This document shows, piece by piece, positions 51,816-63,088 of a stretch of 64,000 bases of DNA. Source of the DNA: Acidimicrobiia bacterium (GTDB lineage: Bacteria > Actinomycetota > Acidimicrobiia > Acidimicrobiales > Poriferisodalaceae); assembly GCA_022826045.1 (NCBI GenBank), contig JAJDVQ010000092.1:1-64000 (forward strand). The letters are read 5' to 3'. The notes under the pieces are model-generated. The model had not been told where the DNA came from. It did no database searches and saw nothing but the letters and a program-made list of their open reading frames with translations. The first letter of the stretch is position 1, and every line of letters starts with the position of its first letter. Made by a program: the position numbers and the translations under genes.

Positions 51816-52592
51816 TCAGAGATGCAGGTACGTATCGAGGCCGATCGTGACGCCGGGGTGCTCGCCGATGGACTTGCAGGCGAGCAGCACACCCGGCATG
51901 AACGACACCCGATCCAGGCTGTCGTGGCGGATGGTGAGCGTCTCGCCGGCCGTGCCCAGCAGCACCTGCTGGTGCGCCACCAGCCCCCGCAGCCGCACGG
52001 AGTGAACCGCAATGCCGCCGGGACCCTTGCCGCCGCGGGCGCCCGGCACCACCTCCTCACGGGTCGGGTCGGGCCCCCAGTCATCGGAGGCCTCTGCCAT
52101 CGCACGCACAGTTTGCATGGCAGTCCCAGAGGGCGCATCCACCTTGTTGTCGTGATGGAGCTCGATGACCTCGGCCGTCGGGAAGAACGGAGCGGCGAGC
52201 TCGGCGAAACGCATCATGAGCACAGCCCCGATGGCGAAGTTCGGGGCGATGAGGCAATTGCTGGAAGTGAACGCCGCCCGGCACCGCTCGTAATCGTCGG
52301 GATCGAGGCCGCTCGTGCCCACAACGGCATGCACTCCGTTGGCCGCACACCATGCCAGGTTCTCGCGGGCTGCCGCGGCAACCGTGAAATCGACAGCCAC
52401 GCCGACGCCCGCCGGGTCGACGTCGGCGACCGACGCGACGATGTCGATGCTGTCGGCGGCGTCGCGCCGGCCCGGCGCACCGGGATCCACACCGGCCGCC
52501 AACTCCAAGTCGGCATCGGCGGCAACCGCCTCGCACACCGTTGCGCCCATCCGCCCGCCCGCGCCGAACACCAGCACTCTCACGGCAGTCAC
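51816..52592 (-). CDS. dapB: 4-hydroxy-tetrahydrodipicolinate reductase
   Basis: The 258-residue enzyme has the NAD(P)-binding VLVFGAGGRMGATVCEAV, VGTSGLDPDD, APNFAIGAVLMMRFAE and the catalytic segment EVIELHHDNKVDAPSGTA with its His-His and Lys. The C-terminal GETLTIRHDSLDRVSFMPG is normal. It makes tetrahydrodipicolinate for lysine and diaminopimelate. It follows pnp by 159 bp. Confidence 0.96.
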   Translation of the reverse strand: MTAVRVLVFGAGGRMGATVCEAVAADADLELAAGVDPGAPGRRDAADSIDIVASVADVDPAGVGVAVDFTVAAAARENLAWCAANGVHAVVGTSGLDPDDYERCRAAFTSSNCLIAPNFAIGAVLMMRFAELAAPFFPTAEVIELHHDNKVDAPSGTAMQTVRAMAEASDDWGPDPTREEVVPGARGGKGPGGIAVHSVRLRGLVAHQQVLLGTAGETLTIRHDSLDRVSFMPGVLLACKSIGEHPGVTIGLDTYLHL

Positions 52593-52751
52593 GCTAGTAG
52601 CGCGCGGGGGCTGAGCCGTGAGGCGACGCGTGGCCCGAGCAGCCCGTGTGCCCGATCCGCATGAGCGCGGCGAACAAGAGCAGAAGCCAACGATGCAGCT
52701 GACGAGAAGGCTCGTCGGCTCGCGCCGCGCTGAGCCGCCGGGTTGAGCCGC

Positions 52752-55262
52752 TCAGCGGCGGCCGCGACGCCGGCCTGAACCCCGTCCGGACTGCTCGAGC
52801 TCAGGGCCGAGGTCGCCGTAGACGTCCTTCGCGATCTGCTCGAAATGCTCGCCGAACGAGACGTCCTCACGGGCAGTGCCGCTCGGTGCCGACGCGGCGG
52901 CGCCATCGCCATCGCCGACGGCAGCAGATGCATCTGCACCATCGCCTGCTGGCACTGCGGCGGCCGTCGGCGTGCGCGACCGGCGTGTGCCGTCGCCGCT
53001 GCCGCCCCGGTCGCGACCACGCCGCGGCGGCCCGCCGTCGTCGGCCCCGTCGGCGTCGCCCTCGGAGCCGCCGACCTGGGTCGGATCGGCCGGCGAGAGA
53101 CTGATCTTGCCGTTGGGGTCGATCTCCTCGACGATCACGCTCACCACATCACCGAGCTCGAGCACCTCCTCGACCGAGTTCAGCCGCCGGCGGCCGCCCA
53201 GCTTGGAGATGTGCAGCAACCCGTCGGTGCCGGGCAGCACATTCACGAACGCGCCGAACTTGGTGATGTTGACCACACGGCCCTCGTAGGTGGCGCCCAC
53301 GTCGGGCGTCGGCGGATTGACGATCAGCCGGACCTGCCGCTCAGCCTCTTCCACCACCCCACGGTCGGTAGCGCCGATGCTGACCGTGCCCACAGTGCCA
53401 TCATCATCCACGTTGATGTCGGCACCGGTCTCCTCCTGGATGGAGTTGATGACCTTGCCCCGCGGTCCGATGACCTCAGCGATCTTGTCGATCGGGATCT
53501 CGAAGCTGGTGATCTTCGGCGCCGTGGGGCCCACGTCGGGCCTCGGCTCGGCTATCGCGGCTCGCATGACCTCGAGGATCTGCAGGCGAGCCTGCCGGGC
53601 CTGCTGCAGCGCCTGAGCCAGCACCTCGGCGGGAATGCCGTCGATCTTGGTGTCGAGCTGCAGCGCCGTGATCGCGTCCTCGGTGCCGGCAACCTTGAAG
53701 TCCATGTCGCCGAAGGCGTCTTCGGCGCCGAGGATGTCGGTGAGCGTCACGTACTTGCCGTCGGCGTACACCAGGCCCATCGCCACACCGGCGACGTGGT
53801 CCACGATCGGCACGCCGGCATCCATCAGCGACAGCGACGATGCGCACACCGACCCCATCGAGGTGGAGCCGTTGGAGCTGAGCACGTCGGACACCAGCCG
53901 GATCGCGTACGGGAAGTCTTCCTTGGAGGGGATGACCGGGAAGATCGCTCGCTCGGCGAGTGCGCCGTGGCCGATCTCGCGCCGCTTGGGGCCACGCATG
54001 AAGCCGGCCTCGCCGGTGGAGAACGGCGGGAAGTTGTAGTGATGCATGAACCTGCGCCGGTCCTGAGGGTTCAGCGTGTCGACGATCTGCTCCATCCGGG
54101 ACATCGCCAAGGTGGTGACGTTCAGCACCTGGGTCTCGCCGCGCTGGAACAGGCCCGACCCGTGAGCGGTGCGACCGAGGTAACCCGCAACCGACGAGAG
54201 CGGCCGGACCTCATCCGTGGCGCGTCCATCGATACGGAAGCCGTCGGCCACGATGCGCTCGCGCACGATCTCCTTCGACAGCGACCTGACGGCCTCGCGG
54301 ATCTGATCGGTGGCGCCGTCAAGATCGGCGAAGTCGGCGGCAACCTCGTCGACCACAGCGCTGCTGGTCTCAGACTGTGCCGCCTCGCGGTCAGCCTTGT
54401 CGGCGATGGCCATCACCTCACGCATGCGATCGGCGGCGACCTCGCGCACGCGGTCGAGCACCTCGTCGGAGTAGTCCTTGCTGGACGTGTACTCCATCAC
54501 CGAGATCGGCCCGGATTGCTCCTCGACCAGCCGACGCAGCGATTTCTGCATCTCGATGATGTCGTCGATCCACTGCTTGGAGGCTTCGAGACCGCTCGCG
54601 AGCACGTCCTCGGTGACCTTCGGCGCGCCCTCGGCGTAGTACTCGAAGGCCTTCTCGGTGCCGCCGGCCTCCACCATCATCACGGCGATGTCGCCGCTGT
54701 CGAGCTGGCGACCGGCCACCACCATCTCGAACGTGGCGGCCTCGGACTCCTCGTGGGTGGCGAAGGGGATCCACTCGCCGTCGGTGGACCAGGCGATCCG
54801 CACGCCGGCGATCGGGCAGTCGAACGGGATGCCGCTCAGCCACAGAGCCGCCGATGCCCCGTTCAGCGCCACCAAGTCGTACGGGTTGACGTGGTCGGCG
54901 CCGAGGATCGTGCCCACGATGTGGGTGTCGTGGCGGTAGTCGCTCGGGAAGTTCGGCCGCAGCGGGCGGTCGATCAGCCGGCACGTGAGGATCGCGTCGT
55001 CGGACGCACGCCCCTCTCGCCGGAAGAACGAGCCGGGAATCCGGCCCACTGCGTACATGCGCTCCTCGATGTCGACGGTGAGCGGGAAGAACGATGCGCC
55101 GTCGCGTGGACGGCTCGACGCTGTTGCGGTGACGAGCACCTGCGTGTCGCCGATGCGGGACGTGACCGCCCCGTTTGCGAGCCCGGCAAGCACGCCGGTC
55201 TCGAAGGTGATGGTCTTGTCGGTGCCCGCGATGGGACCGGTGACCGAAATGGCTTCAGCCAT
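52752..55262 (-). CDS. pnp: Polynucleotide phosphorylase (GPSI type)
   Basis: The 836-residue RNase has two RNase PH domains (VTATASSRPRDGASFFPLTVD region; EIGHGALAERAIFPVIPS and SNGSTSMGSVCASSLSLMDAG). A KH domain (IGPRGKVINSIQEETGADINV, in outline) and an S1 domain (YEGRVVNITKFGAFVNVLPG) follow. A 110-residue Asp/Gly/Arg-rich tail ends SGRGSGRRRGRR, probably RNA-binding and disordered. It degrades RNA 3'-5' with phosphate. It follows rpsO by 32 bp, the classic rpsO-pnp order, and its stop codon lies in a GCCGC-TCA-GCGGC hairpin. Confidence 0.97.
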   Translation of the reverse strand: MAEAISVTGPIAGTDKTITFETGVLAGLANGAVTSRIGDTQVLVTATASSRPRDGASFFPLTVDIEERMYAVGRIPGSFFRREGRASDDAILTCRLIDRPLRPNFPSDYRHDTHIVGTILGADHVNPYDLVALNGASAALWLSGIPFDCPIAGVRIAWSTDGEWIPFATHEESEAATFEMVVAGRQLDSGDIAVMMVEAGGTEKAFEYYAEGAPKVTEDVLASGLEASKQWIDDIIEMQKSLRRLVEEQSGPISVMEYTSSKDYSDEVLDRVREVAADRMREVMAIADKADREAAQSETSSAVVDEVAADFADLDGATDQIREAVRSLSKEIVRERIVADGFRIDGRATDEVRPLSSVAGYLGRTAHGSGLFQRGETQVLNVTTLAMSRMEQIVDTLNPQDRRRFMHHYNFPPFSTGEAGFMRGPKRREIGHGALAERAIFPVIPSKEDFPYAIRLVSDVLSSNGSTSMGSVCASSLSLMDAGVPIVDHVAGVAMGLVYADGKYVTLTDILGAEDAFGDMDFKVAGTEDAITALQLDTKIDGIPAEVLAQALQQARQARLQILEVMRAAIAEPRPDVGPTAPKITSFEIPIDKIAEVIGPRGKVINSIQEETGADINVDDDGTVGTVSIGATDRGVVEEAERQVRLIVNPPTPDVGATYEGRVVNITKFGAFVNVLPGTDGLLHISKLGGRRRLNSVEEVLELGDVVSVIVEEIDPNGKISLSPADPTQVGGSEGDADGADDGGPPRRGRDRGGSGDGTRRSRTPTAAAVPAGDGADASAAVGDGDGAAASAPSGTAREDVSFGEHFEQIAKDVYGDLGPELEQSGRGSGRRRGRR

Positions 55263-55294
55263 GTCTGCTCCTGTTGTGGGGTGGGGATCGGTGG

Positions 55295-55567
55295 TCAGCG
55301 CCGGAGGCCGAGCTTTGCGATCAAAGCCCGGTACCGCTCGACGTCGTTGGCGTTCAGGTAGTCGAGCAACCTGCGCCGACGTCCGACGAGCTTCAGCAGC
55401 CCTCGGCGGCTGTGGTGATCCTTGTGGTGGGTCTGGAGGTGTTCGGTGAGGTGCTCGATGCGTGCGCTCAACTGCGCCACCTGCACCTCTGGCGATCCGG
55501 TATCGGCCGGGTGATGACGGTGTCCATCGATCAGCGTGGCCGCTGGACTTGATCTCTTGGCACTCAT
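55295..55567 (-). CDS. rpsO: Ribosomal protein uS15
   Basis: The 90-residue protein has [20 protein letters not shown] and [20 protein letters not shown], then LLDYLN, the S15 signature. It binds 16S rRNA. It lies between ribF and pnp; a stable hairpin in the 123 bp upstream may act in its control or processing. Confidence 0.97.
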   Translation of the reverse strand: MSAKRSSPAATLIDGHRHHPADTGSPEVQVAQLSARIEHLTEHLQTHHKDHHSRRGLLKLVGRRRRLLDYLNANDVERYRALIAKLGLRR

Positions 55568-55630
55568 GCCTTTGCTGTATTCCCTCTGTGTTGCCGCCGC
55601 AGAGCCGGTGGGAGGCCTGCTGCGACGAAC

Positions 55631-55649
55631 CGGCCGGACAACCCGGCCG
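55631..55649 (-). terminator. GC-rich hairpin between ribF and rpsO
   Basis: CGGCCGG (55631-55637) and CCGGCCG (55643-55649) pair around ACAAC. On the minus strand it follows the ribF stop by about 40 bp and precedes the rpsO ATG by 64 bp. It could terminate or attenuate ribF transcription, or be a processing or S15-feedback structure. There is no U-tract. Confidence 0.4.
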
Positions 55650-55690
55650 TGATCTTCTGTCTCTTGTCAGCCGTGCAGGCTACCAGCGAG

Positions 55691-56635
55691 TCAGGTATGC
55701 AGGCACTTCGCGGCGTCTTCGATGTCGCGGCGAAGCTGGGCCTTCAGCTCGTCGATGCCGCCAAAGCGCCGCTCGGGCCGCAGCCTGCGCACAAAGCGGA
55801 GCTTGGCCGTCTCGTCGTAGAGATCGCCTCGAAACCCGATCAGGTGCGCCTCGATCAGCGAGCGCTCGGCGAACTCGTAGAAGGTGGGGCGACGGCCGAT
55901 GTTGACCGCGGCGGGATACTGCGCACCGTCGGGGCGTGCGTACCAGGCCGCGTAGACGCCATCGGCGGGGATCTGCAGATCTGGCGTGGTGGGCAGGTTG
56001 GCGGTCGGCACCCCGATCTGCCGACCGCGCCGGTCGCCGACCGTCACGGTCCCGCGCACCTCGAACGGGCGCCCCAGCAACCGGTGCGCCCGCTCCACAT
56101 CACCCGCCGCAAGCGCTTCGCGGATCGACGTGGACGAAATGACATCGCCGTCGCCGGTCATCTGCTTCACGAGCGGCAGGCCGACCACCTCGTAGCCGTA
56201 GCTGGCGCCCACCTGGCGCAGCGTCTCGATGTTGCCGCGCCGTCCCCTGCCGAAGTGGAAATCGGCGCCGACCACCACGGCTCGGGCAGACAGGCAGTTG
56301 ACCAGGATCCCGTGCGCGAACTCCTCAGCGGGCACCGCAGCTTGGGCTTCGTCGAAGGTGACGACCAGCGTGTAGTCCACACCAGTCTCGGCGAGCAGCT
56401 CGAGCTTGTGGTCGAGATCGCACAGCAGCTTGGGCGCCGATTCGGGCCGGACCACCGTCGCCGGGTGCCGGTCGAAGGTCACGACCGCGGTCGAGCATCC
56501 ACGCTCGGCGGCCAGGCGGTGCATCTCGGAGACCACCGTGCGGTGCCCCCGGTGGACGCCATCGTACTCGCCGACGGTCACCACGCTGCCGTGGTCGAGC
56601 ACCGGACACCAGTCCAAGTCGCGGACGACCTCCAT
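55691..56635 (-). CDS. ribF: Bifunctional riboflavin kinase/FAD synthetase
   Basis: The 314-residue protein has an N-terminal FAD synthetase domain (VTVGEYDGVHRGHRTV, VVGADFHFGRG, ISSTSIREALAAGDV) and a C-terminal riboflavin kinase (VTVGDRRGRQIGVPTANLPT, AAVNIGRRPTF, EAHLIGFRGDLYDE). It makes FMN and FAD, needed by the many flavoenzymes. The usual G-x-F-D-G-V-H motif is GEYDGVH here, a small variation. It keeps the truB-ribF-rpsO order. Confidence 0.96.
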   Translation of the reverse strand: MEVVRDLDWCPVLDHGSVVTVGEYDGVHRGHRTVVSEMHRLAAERGCSTAVVTFDRHPATVVRPESAPKLLCDLDHKLELLAETGVDYTLVVTFDEAQAAVPAEEFAHGILVNCLSARAVVVGADFHFGRGRRGNIETLRQVGASYGYEVVGLPLVKQMTGDGDVISSTSIREALAAGDVERAHRLLGRPFEVRGTVTVGDRRGRQIGVPTANLPTTPDLQIPADGVYAAWYARPDGAQYPAAVNIGRRPTFYEFAERSLIEAHLIGFRGDLYDETAKLRFVRRLRPERRFGGIDELKAQLRRDIEDAAKCLHT

Positions 56636-56698
56636 GAGCCCAACGCTACTGTCGCCGGGCCGCGCTGACGTTGCCGGACCGGGGGCCGGCAGGCCGGC

Positions 56699-57562
56699 TC
56701 AGGACGGCAGCACGGTGGCGCGCAGACGGTTGCCAGCTCGCTCGTGGACCCCGATGAGCGCTCCGTCGGGGTCAACGAGCGCCCACGGCCCCGCACCGTC
56801 GTAGCGATCTGCGTCGAGGTGGGCGCCGCTGCGGGCCCGACCCGCTTCGTCGGGGCTCAGGCGAATCTGGCCGAGATCCCGCACGAGCTCTGCGGGCTCG
56901 TGCAGCGCGGCGTCGGCGACCGGTGCCGCCTCGGACTCCGTGAAGGCGCCGCTGCGCGTCCGCCGCAACGACCGCACATGCGCGCCGCCGCCGAGTGCAG
57001 CGCCCAAGTCGGCACCGAGCGACCTCACATAAGTACCCGCAGCACACTCGACATGGGCCCGGTAGACCAGCGGATCGTCGGTGGGGCGAGTGTCGAAGCG
57101 GTAGACCTTGACCTCGCGTGGCTCGCGCGCCGCCGTCTGGCCCGCGCGGGCGATCTCGTGCAACCGGCGCCCGGCGACACGCACGGCAGACACCATCGGC
57201 GGCAGCTGCGAGATCGTGCCGACGAAGTCCGCTGCCGCGTCGGCGACCTCGGCGGGGTCGAGGCGCATGTCATGGGTCGCAACGGTCTCGCCGGCCGCAT
57301 CCAGCGTGGCGGTCGTGACGCCGAAGACGATGTCGCACTCGTAGGTCTTGCGGCCTGCGGTGGCGAAGCGCAGCAGGCGGGTGGCATTGCCGATGCCGAT
57401 CACGAGCACACCGGCAGCCGAGGGATCGAGCGTGCCGGCGTGCCCGATGCGGCGCTCGCCGAAGCGGCGGCGGGCCATGGCGACCACGTCGTGGGACGTA
57501 GGTCCCGCCGGCTTGTCGACGATGAGCGCGCCATGGACGGTCGGGGGGCGGCGTCGCGCCAT
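56699..57562 (-). CDS. truB: tRNA pseudouridine(55) synthase
   Basis: The 287-residue enzyme has VDKPAGPTSHDVV, the catalytic Asp in RIGHAGTLDPSAAGVLVIG, and the later YRAHVECAAGTYVRSL. It makes pseudouridine 55 in the T-loop of tRNAs. The ATG overlaps the rbfA stop (TGATG), giving coupling. Confidence 0.96.
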   Translation of the reverse strand: MARRRPPTVHGALIVDKPAGPTSHDVVAMARRRFGERRIGHAGTLDPSAAGVLVIGIGNATRLLRFATAGRKTYECDIVFGVTTATLDAAGETVATHDMRLDPAEVADAAADFVGTISQLPPMVSAVRVAGRRLHEIARAGQTAAREPREVKVYRFDTRPTDDPLVYRAHVECAAGTYVRSLGADLGAALGGGAHVRSLRRTRSGAFTESEAAPVADAALHEPAELVRDLGQIRLSPDEAGRARSGAHLDADRYDGAGPWALVDPDGALIGVHERAGNRLRATVLPS

Positions 57563-57963
57563 CAGCGCTCGTCGTGCTCGTCCCGCTCGGCGGCGATGCC
57601 TGCCAGCAGGTCGTCGATGCGTTCGGCCTCGACCGCCGAATAGTCGCGCCGAAAACGCAGCGCCGGCGTCCGCCGCAAGCTCGTCCGGGCACCGAGGGCT
57701 CGCTGCAGCCGGTGGTGGTGCTCGTCGAATGCCGCCGCTGCCGCATCGTCGTCATCGGGGTCGCGCACGTCGTAGTGGACGACGGCCAAGGTCAGCTCGC
57801 GGTCCACATCCACGCCGGTGATGACGACACCCTCGAACGCTTCGTCGAGCCGTTCCATCTCCGACGCCACGACGCTGCGCACCAGCGTCCCGACGCGATC
57901 TGTGCGCTCGTACCGGTGCGCAGTCGGCATCGAGCGCCTCCGGCTGCGGGGGCGACGAGCCAT
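57562..57963 (-). CDS. rbfA: Ribosome-binding factor A
   Basis: The 133-residue KH-like protein opens with a basic RRPRSRRRSM extension and then RYERTDRVGTLVRSVVASEM. ITGVDVDRELTLAVVHYDV and a final LRFRRDYSAVEAERIDDLL close it. It assists 30S maturation. It follows infB by 5 bp and overlaps truB. Confidence 0.94.
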   Translation of the reverse strand: MARRPRSRRRSMPTAHRYERTDRVGTLVRSVVASEMERLDEAFEGVVITGVDVDRELTLAVVHYDVRDPDDDDAAAAAFDEHHHRLQRALGARTSLRRTPALRFRRDYSAVEAERIDDLLAGIAAERDEHDER

Positions 57964-57968
57964 GTCTC

Positions 57969-60800
<2,832 letters not shown>

Positions 60801-60887
60801 GCGGTCGGTCTTTCTGTCGAGTTCTGGTGCGTCGCCCGACGGGGCTGACGGAATGTAGCGGGGACGCGACGAAGAGGGCTATCGGCC

Positions 60888-62183
60888 TCAGGACGTCGCC
60901 GGGTCCGATCGAAGGGTACTGGGGTCGGTGAGAGCCTCTGCAGGGATTTCCGGGGCGGTTGCCTCTTCGGGGGCGGTGACGGGCGCACCTTCGGCGGCAG
61001 TGTCGGATGCCGTCTGGAGAGCGACGGAGGGAGCACCGTTGGGAGCGCCGTCGGCGGAGGAGTCGACCTCGGCCTGCTCAGTGACCGCTTCAGACCACTG
61101 CCCTGCGGTAATGGCCTCGCTGCCGTCGGCCGGAACCCACGTCTGCTCGCCTGTCTCGGGGTCAGTCACCCACTCGCCCTCGGCCCAGTCCTCGCCGCCA
61201 TAGCCGGCCTCCTCCTCGGCGATCTGTGTCTCGCTCTTGATGTCGATACGCCAGCCGGTGAGCCGCGCGGCCAATCGGGCATTCTGGCCTTCACGGCCGA
61301 TCGCCAGTGACAGCTGGTGATCGGGCACGATCACCTCGGCAACTCCCCGCTCGGAGTGAAAGCGAACCTCACGCACCCTCGCCGGGGACAGGGCCTTGGC
61401 CACAAAATCGTGCAAGTCGTCGGAGAACGGGACGATGTCGATCTTCTCGCCGCGCAGTTCATTCACCACCTGGCGAACGCGGCTGCCGCGGGCTCCCACG
61501 CACGCACCGACCGGATCGATATTGGGGTCGTTCGACCACACGGCGATCTTGGTTCGATGCCCGGGCTCGCGGGCGCACGCCTTCATCTCCACGACGCCGT
61601 CGGAGATCTCGGGGACCTCCAGCTTGAACAGCTCGCGGATCAGACCGGGGTGCGTGCGCGATACGACGATCTGGGGGCCCTTGGCGGTCTTGCGGACCTC
61701 GACGATGTACGCCTTGAGGCGGCTGTTCGGCTCAGGCCGCTCATAGGGGACCTGCTCGGACTGAGGCAGCAGCGCCTCGACGCGGCCCAGATCCAGCAGG
61801 GTGTAGCGCGCATCGTTCTGCTGGATGATGCCGGTGACGATGTCGCCCTCGCGCCCGGCGTACTCGTCGTACTTCATGTCGCGCTCGACTTCGCGAATGC
61901 GCTGGTTGAGCACTTGGCGCACGGTCTGGGCGACGATGCGACCCAGATCGTGCGGCGTGTCGTCCCATTCGCGCACCACATTGCCGAGCTCGTCGACTTC
62001 CTGCGCGTACACAGTGATGTTGAACGACTCGTCGATGATGACGTAGGCCTGCTCGGCGGAACCCTCGCGGCGCTTGTAGGCCGATTCGAGGCCGTTTGCG
62101 ACTGCTTCGAGAAGCACTTCGGTGGTCATGCCCTTCTCGGCGGCGAGTGCCTGGAGCGCTTCCATGATCTCCGGGCTGTTCAT
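60888..62183 (-). CDS. nusA: Transcription termination/antitermination factor NusA
   Basis: The 431-residue protein has the N-terminal RNA polymerase domain ([18 protein letters not shown]), an S1 domain ([20 protein letters not shown]) and two KH domains ([39 protein letters not shown]). A 95-residue acidic Ala/Glu/Thr-rich tail follows. The ATG at 62183 overlaps the rimP stop (ATGA) and has AAAGG upstream. It modulates pausing and termination. Confidence 0.96.
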   Translation of the reverse strand: MNSPEIMEALQALAAEKGMTTEVLLEAVANGLESAYKRREGSAEQAYVIIDESFNITVYAQEVDELGNVVREWDDTPHDLGRIVAQTVRQVLNQRIREVERDMKYDEYAGREGDIVTGIIQQNDARYTLLDLGRVEALLPQSEQVPYERPEPNSRLKAYIVEVRKTAKGPQIVVSRTHPGLIRELFKLEVPEISDGVVEMKACAREPGHRTKIAVWSNDPNIDPVGACVGARGSRVRQVVNELRGEKIDIVPFSDDLHDFVAKALSPARVREVRFHSERGVAEVIVPDHQLSLAIGREGQNARLAARLTGWRIDIKSETQIAEEEAGYGGEDWAEGEWVTDPETGEQTWVPADGSEAITAGQWSEAVTEQAEVDSSADGAPNGAPSVALQTASDTAAEGAPVTAPEEATAPEIPAEALTDPSTLRSDPATS

Positions 62184-62914
62184 CGTCGCTGCCTTTCTGT
62201 GGGTGTGCTGCCGGACTTGCTGTGGCTGTTGGCGCCGGGCACGGGTTTGGACGGCCGCCGCGCACCCCACTCAAAGGTGGTGCGCGCCTTGGAAATGTCG
62301 TTGTAGGGCACCGTCATCGGCTGGCCGATGGGCCCGGGCTGGGCCCGATGGGCCCCTTCGGCACTGCCGGACTGCGCGTCTTCGGCGCCGACAGACAGCT
62401 CTTCGACCTGCACGCAGACCCCGCTGGCATCGGCGCCGGTGATCTCGCCGACGATGCGTCGCCGGGGCGATCCGCTCGTGCGGATCACGACCCGCTCGCC
62501 GACGGCACCCGCAAAGTGCTCCGGGCGCAGCAGCTTGCGCTCGAGCCCGGGGCTGGAGACTTCGAGCACGTACCGGCCCTCGATCATGTCTGCGGCATCC
62601 AGCTCTGCTGACAGCCGACGGCTGAGCCGACCGAGCTCCTCGACGCCGACCGCTCCCCCGGCGGCTGCCGAAGCCAGCACCACGAGCGTCCCGCCCCGCC
62701 ATTGCACGTCGTACAGAGCGCAACCGGCCTCGTCTGCGACGGGACCTGCGAGCTCGGCGATGACCGATGGGTGCACACCGTGCTGGGCACTTTTCAGGGC
62801 GGTGTTGGGGGCGCGCGAGCTGTCACACTCGGCCTCGCGCTGCGAAGCAGTTCCGCAGCCGACGCCGGGCTTCGCAGTCTTGGGGGCGCGCGAGGCCGCA
62901 GCAGTGTCCGTCAT
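62180..62914 (-). CDS. rimP: Ribosome maturation factor RimP
   Basis: The 244-residue protein has RimP core features: GCALYDVQWRGGTLVVLAS, EELGRLSRRLSAELDAADMI and YVLEVSSPGLERKLLRPEHF, then an SH3-like C-terminal domain. The N-terminal 45 residues (Ala/Lys/Ser-rich) and the C-terminal 30 residues are disordered extensions. The ATG at 62914 is preceded by GGGAGG. It is the first gene of the rimP-nusA-infB group; the 174 bp upstream should carry the promoter. Confidence 0.94.
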   Translation of the reverse strand: MTDTAAASRAPKTAKPGVGCGTASQREAECDSSRAPNTALKSAQHGVHPSVIAELAGPVADEAGCALYDVQWRGGTLVVLASAAAGGAVGVEELGRLSRRLSAELDAADMIEGRYVLEVSSPGLERKLLRPEHFAGAVGERVVIRTSGSPRRRIVGEITGADASGVCVQVEELSVGAEDAQSGSAEGAHRAQPGPIGQPMTVPYNDISKARTTFEWGARRPSKPVPGANSHSKSGSTPTERQRR

Positions 62915-63088
62915 CGCAACCTCCCTGCTCGTGTCGCCTCGGCCGACATGGGTACTGTGCCTGCGGAATGAGCGCTTGCAGCCGAAGCGCATGCGCAGAG
63001 CCCATGACCAGCCGAAACTGTCCTGAACGCTCCACGCTACCAGTGAGTTCGGAGGCTCAGATACCGCCTTCGACCGGCGGCGCGAGGG

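Noticed and set aside
52845..55361. 838-codon open frame on the plus strand
   Set aside because: It is exactly antisense to pnp. High-GC codon bias leaves the opposite strand open, and the translation is His/Arg/Gly-rich with no family resemblance.
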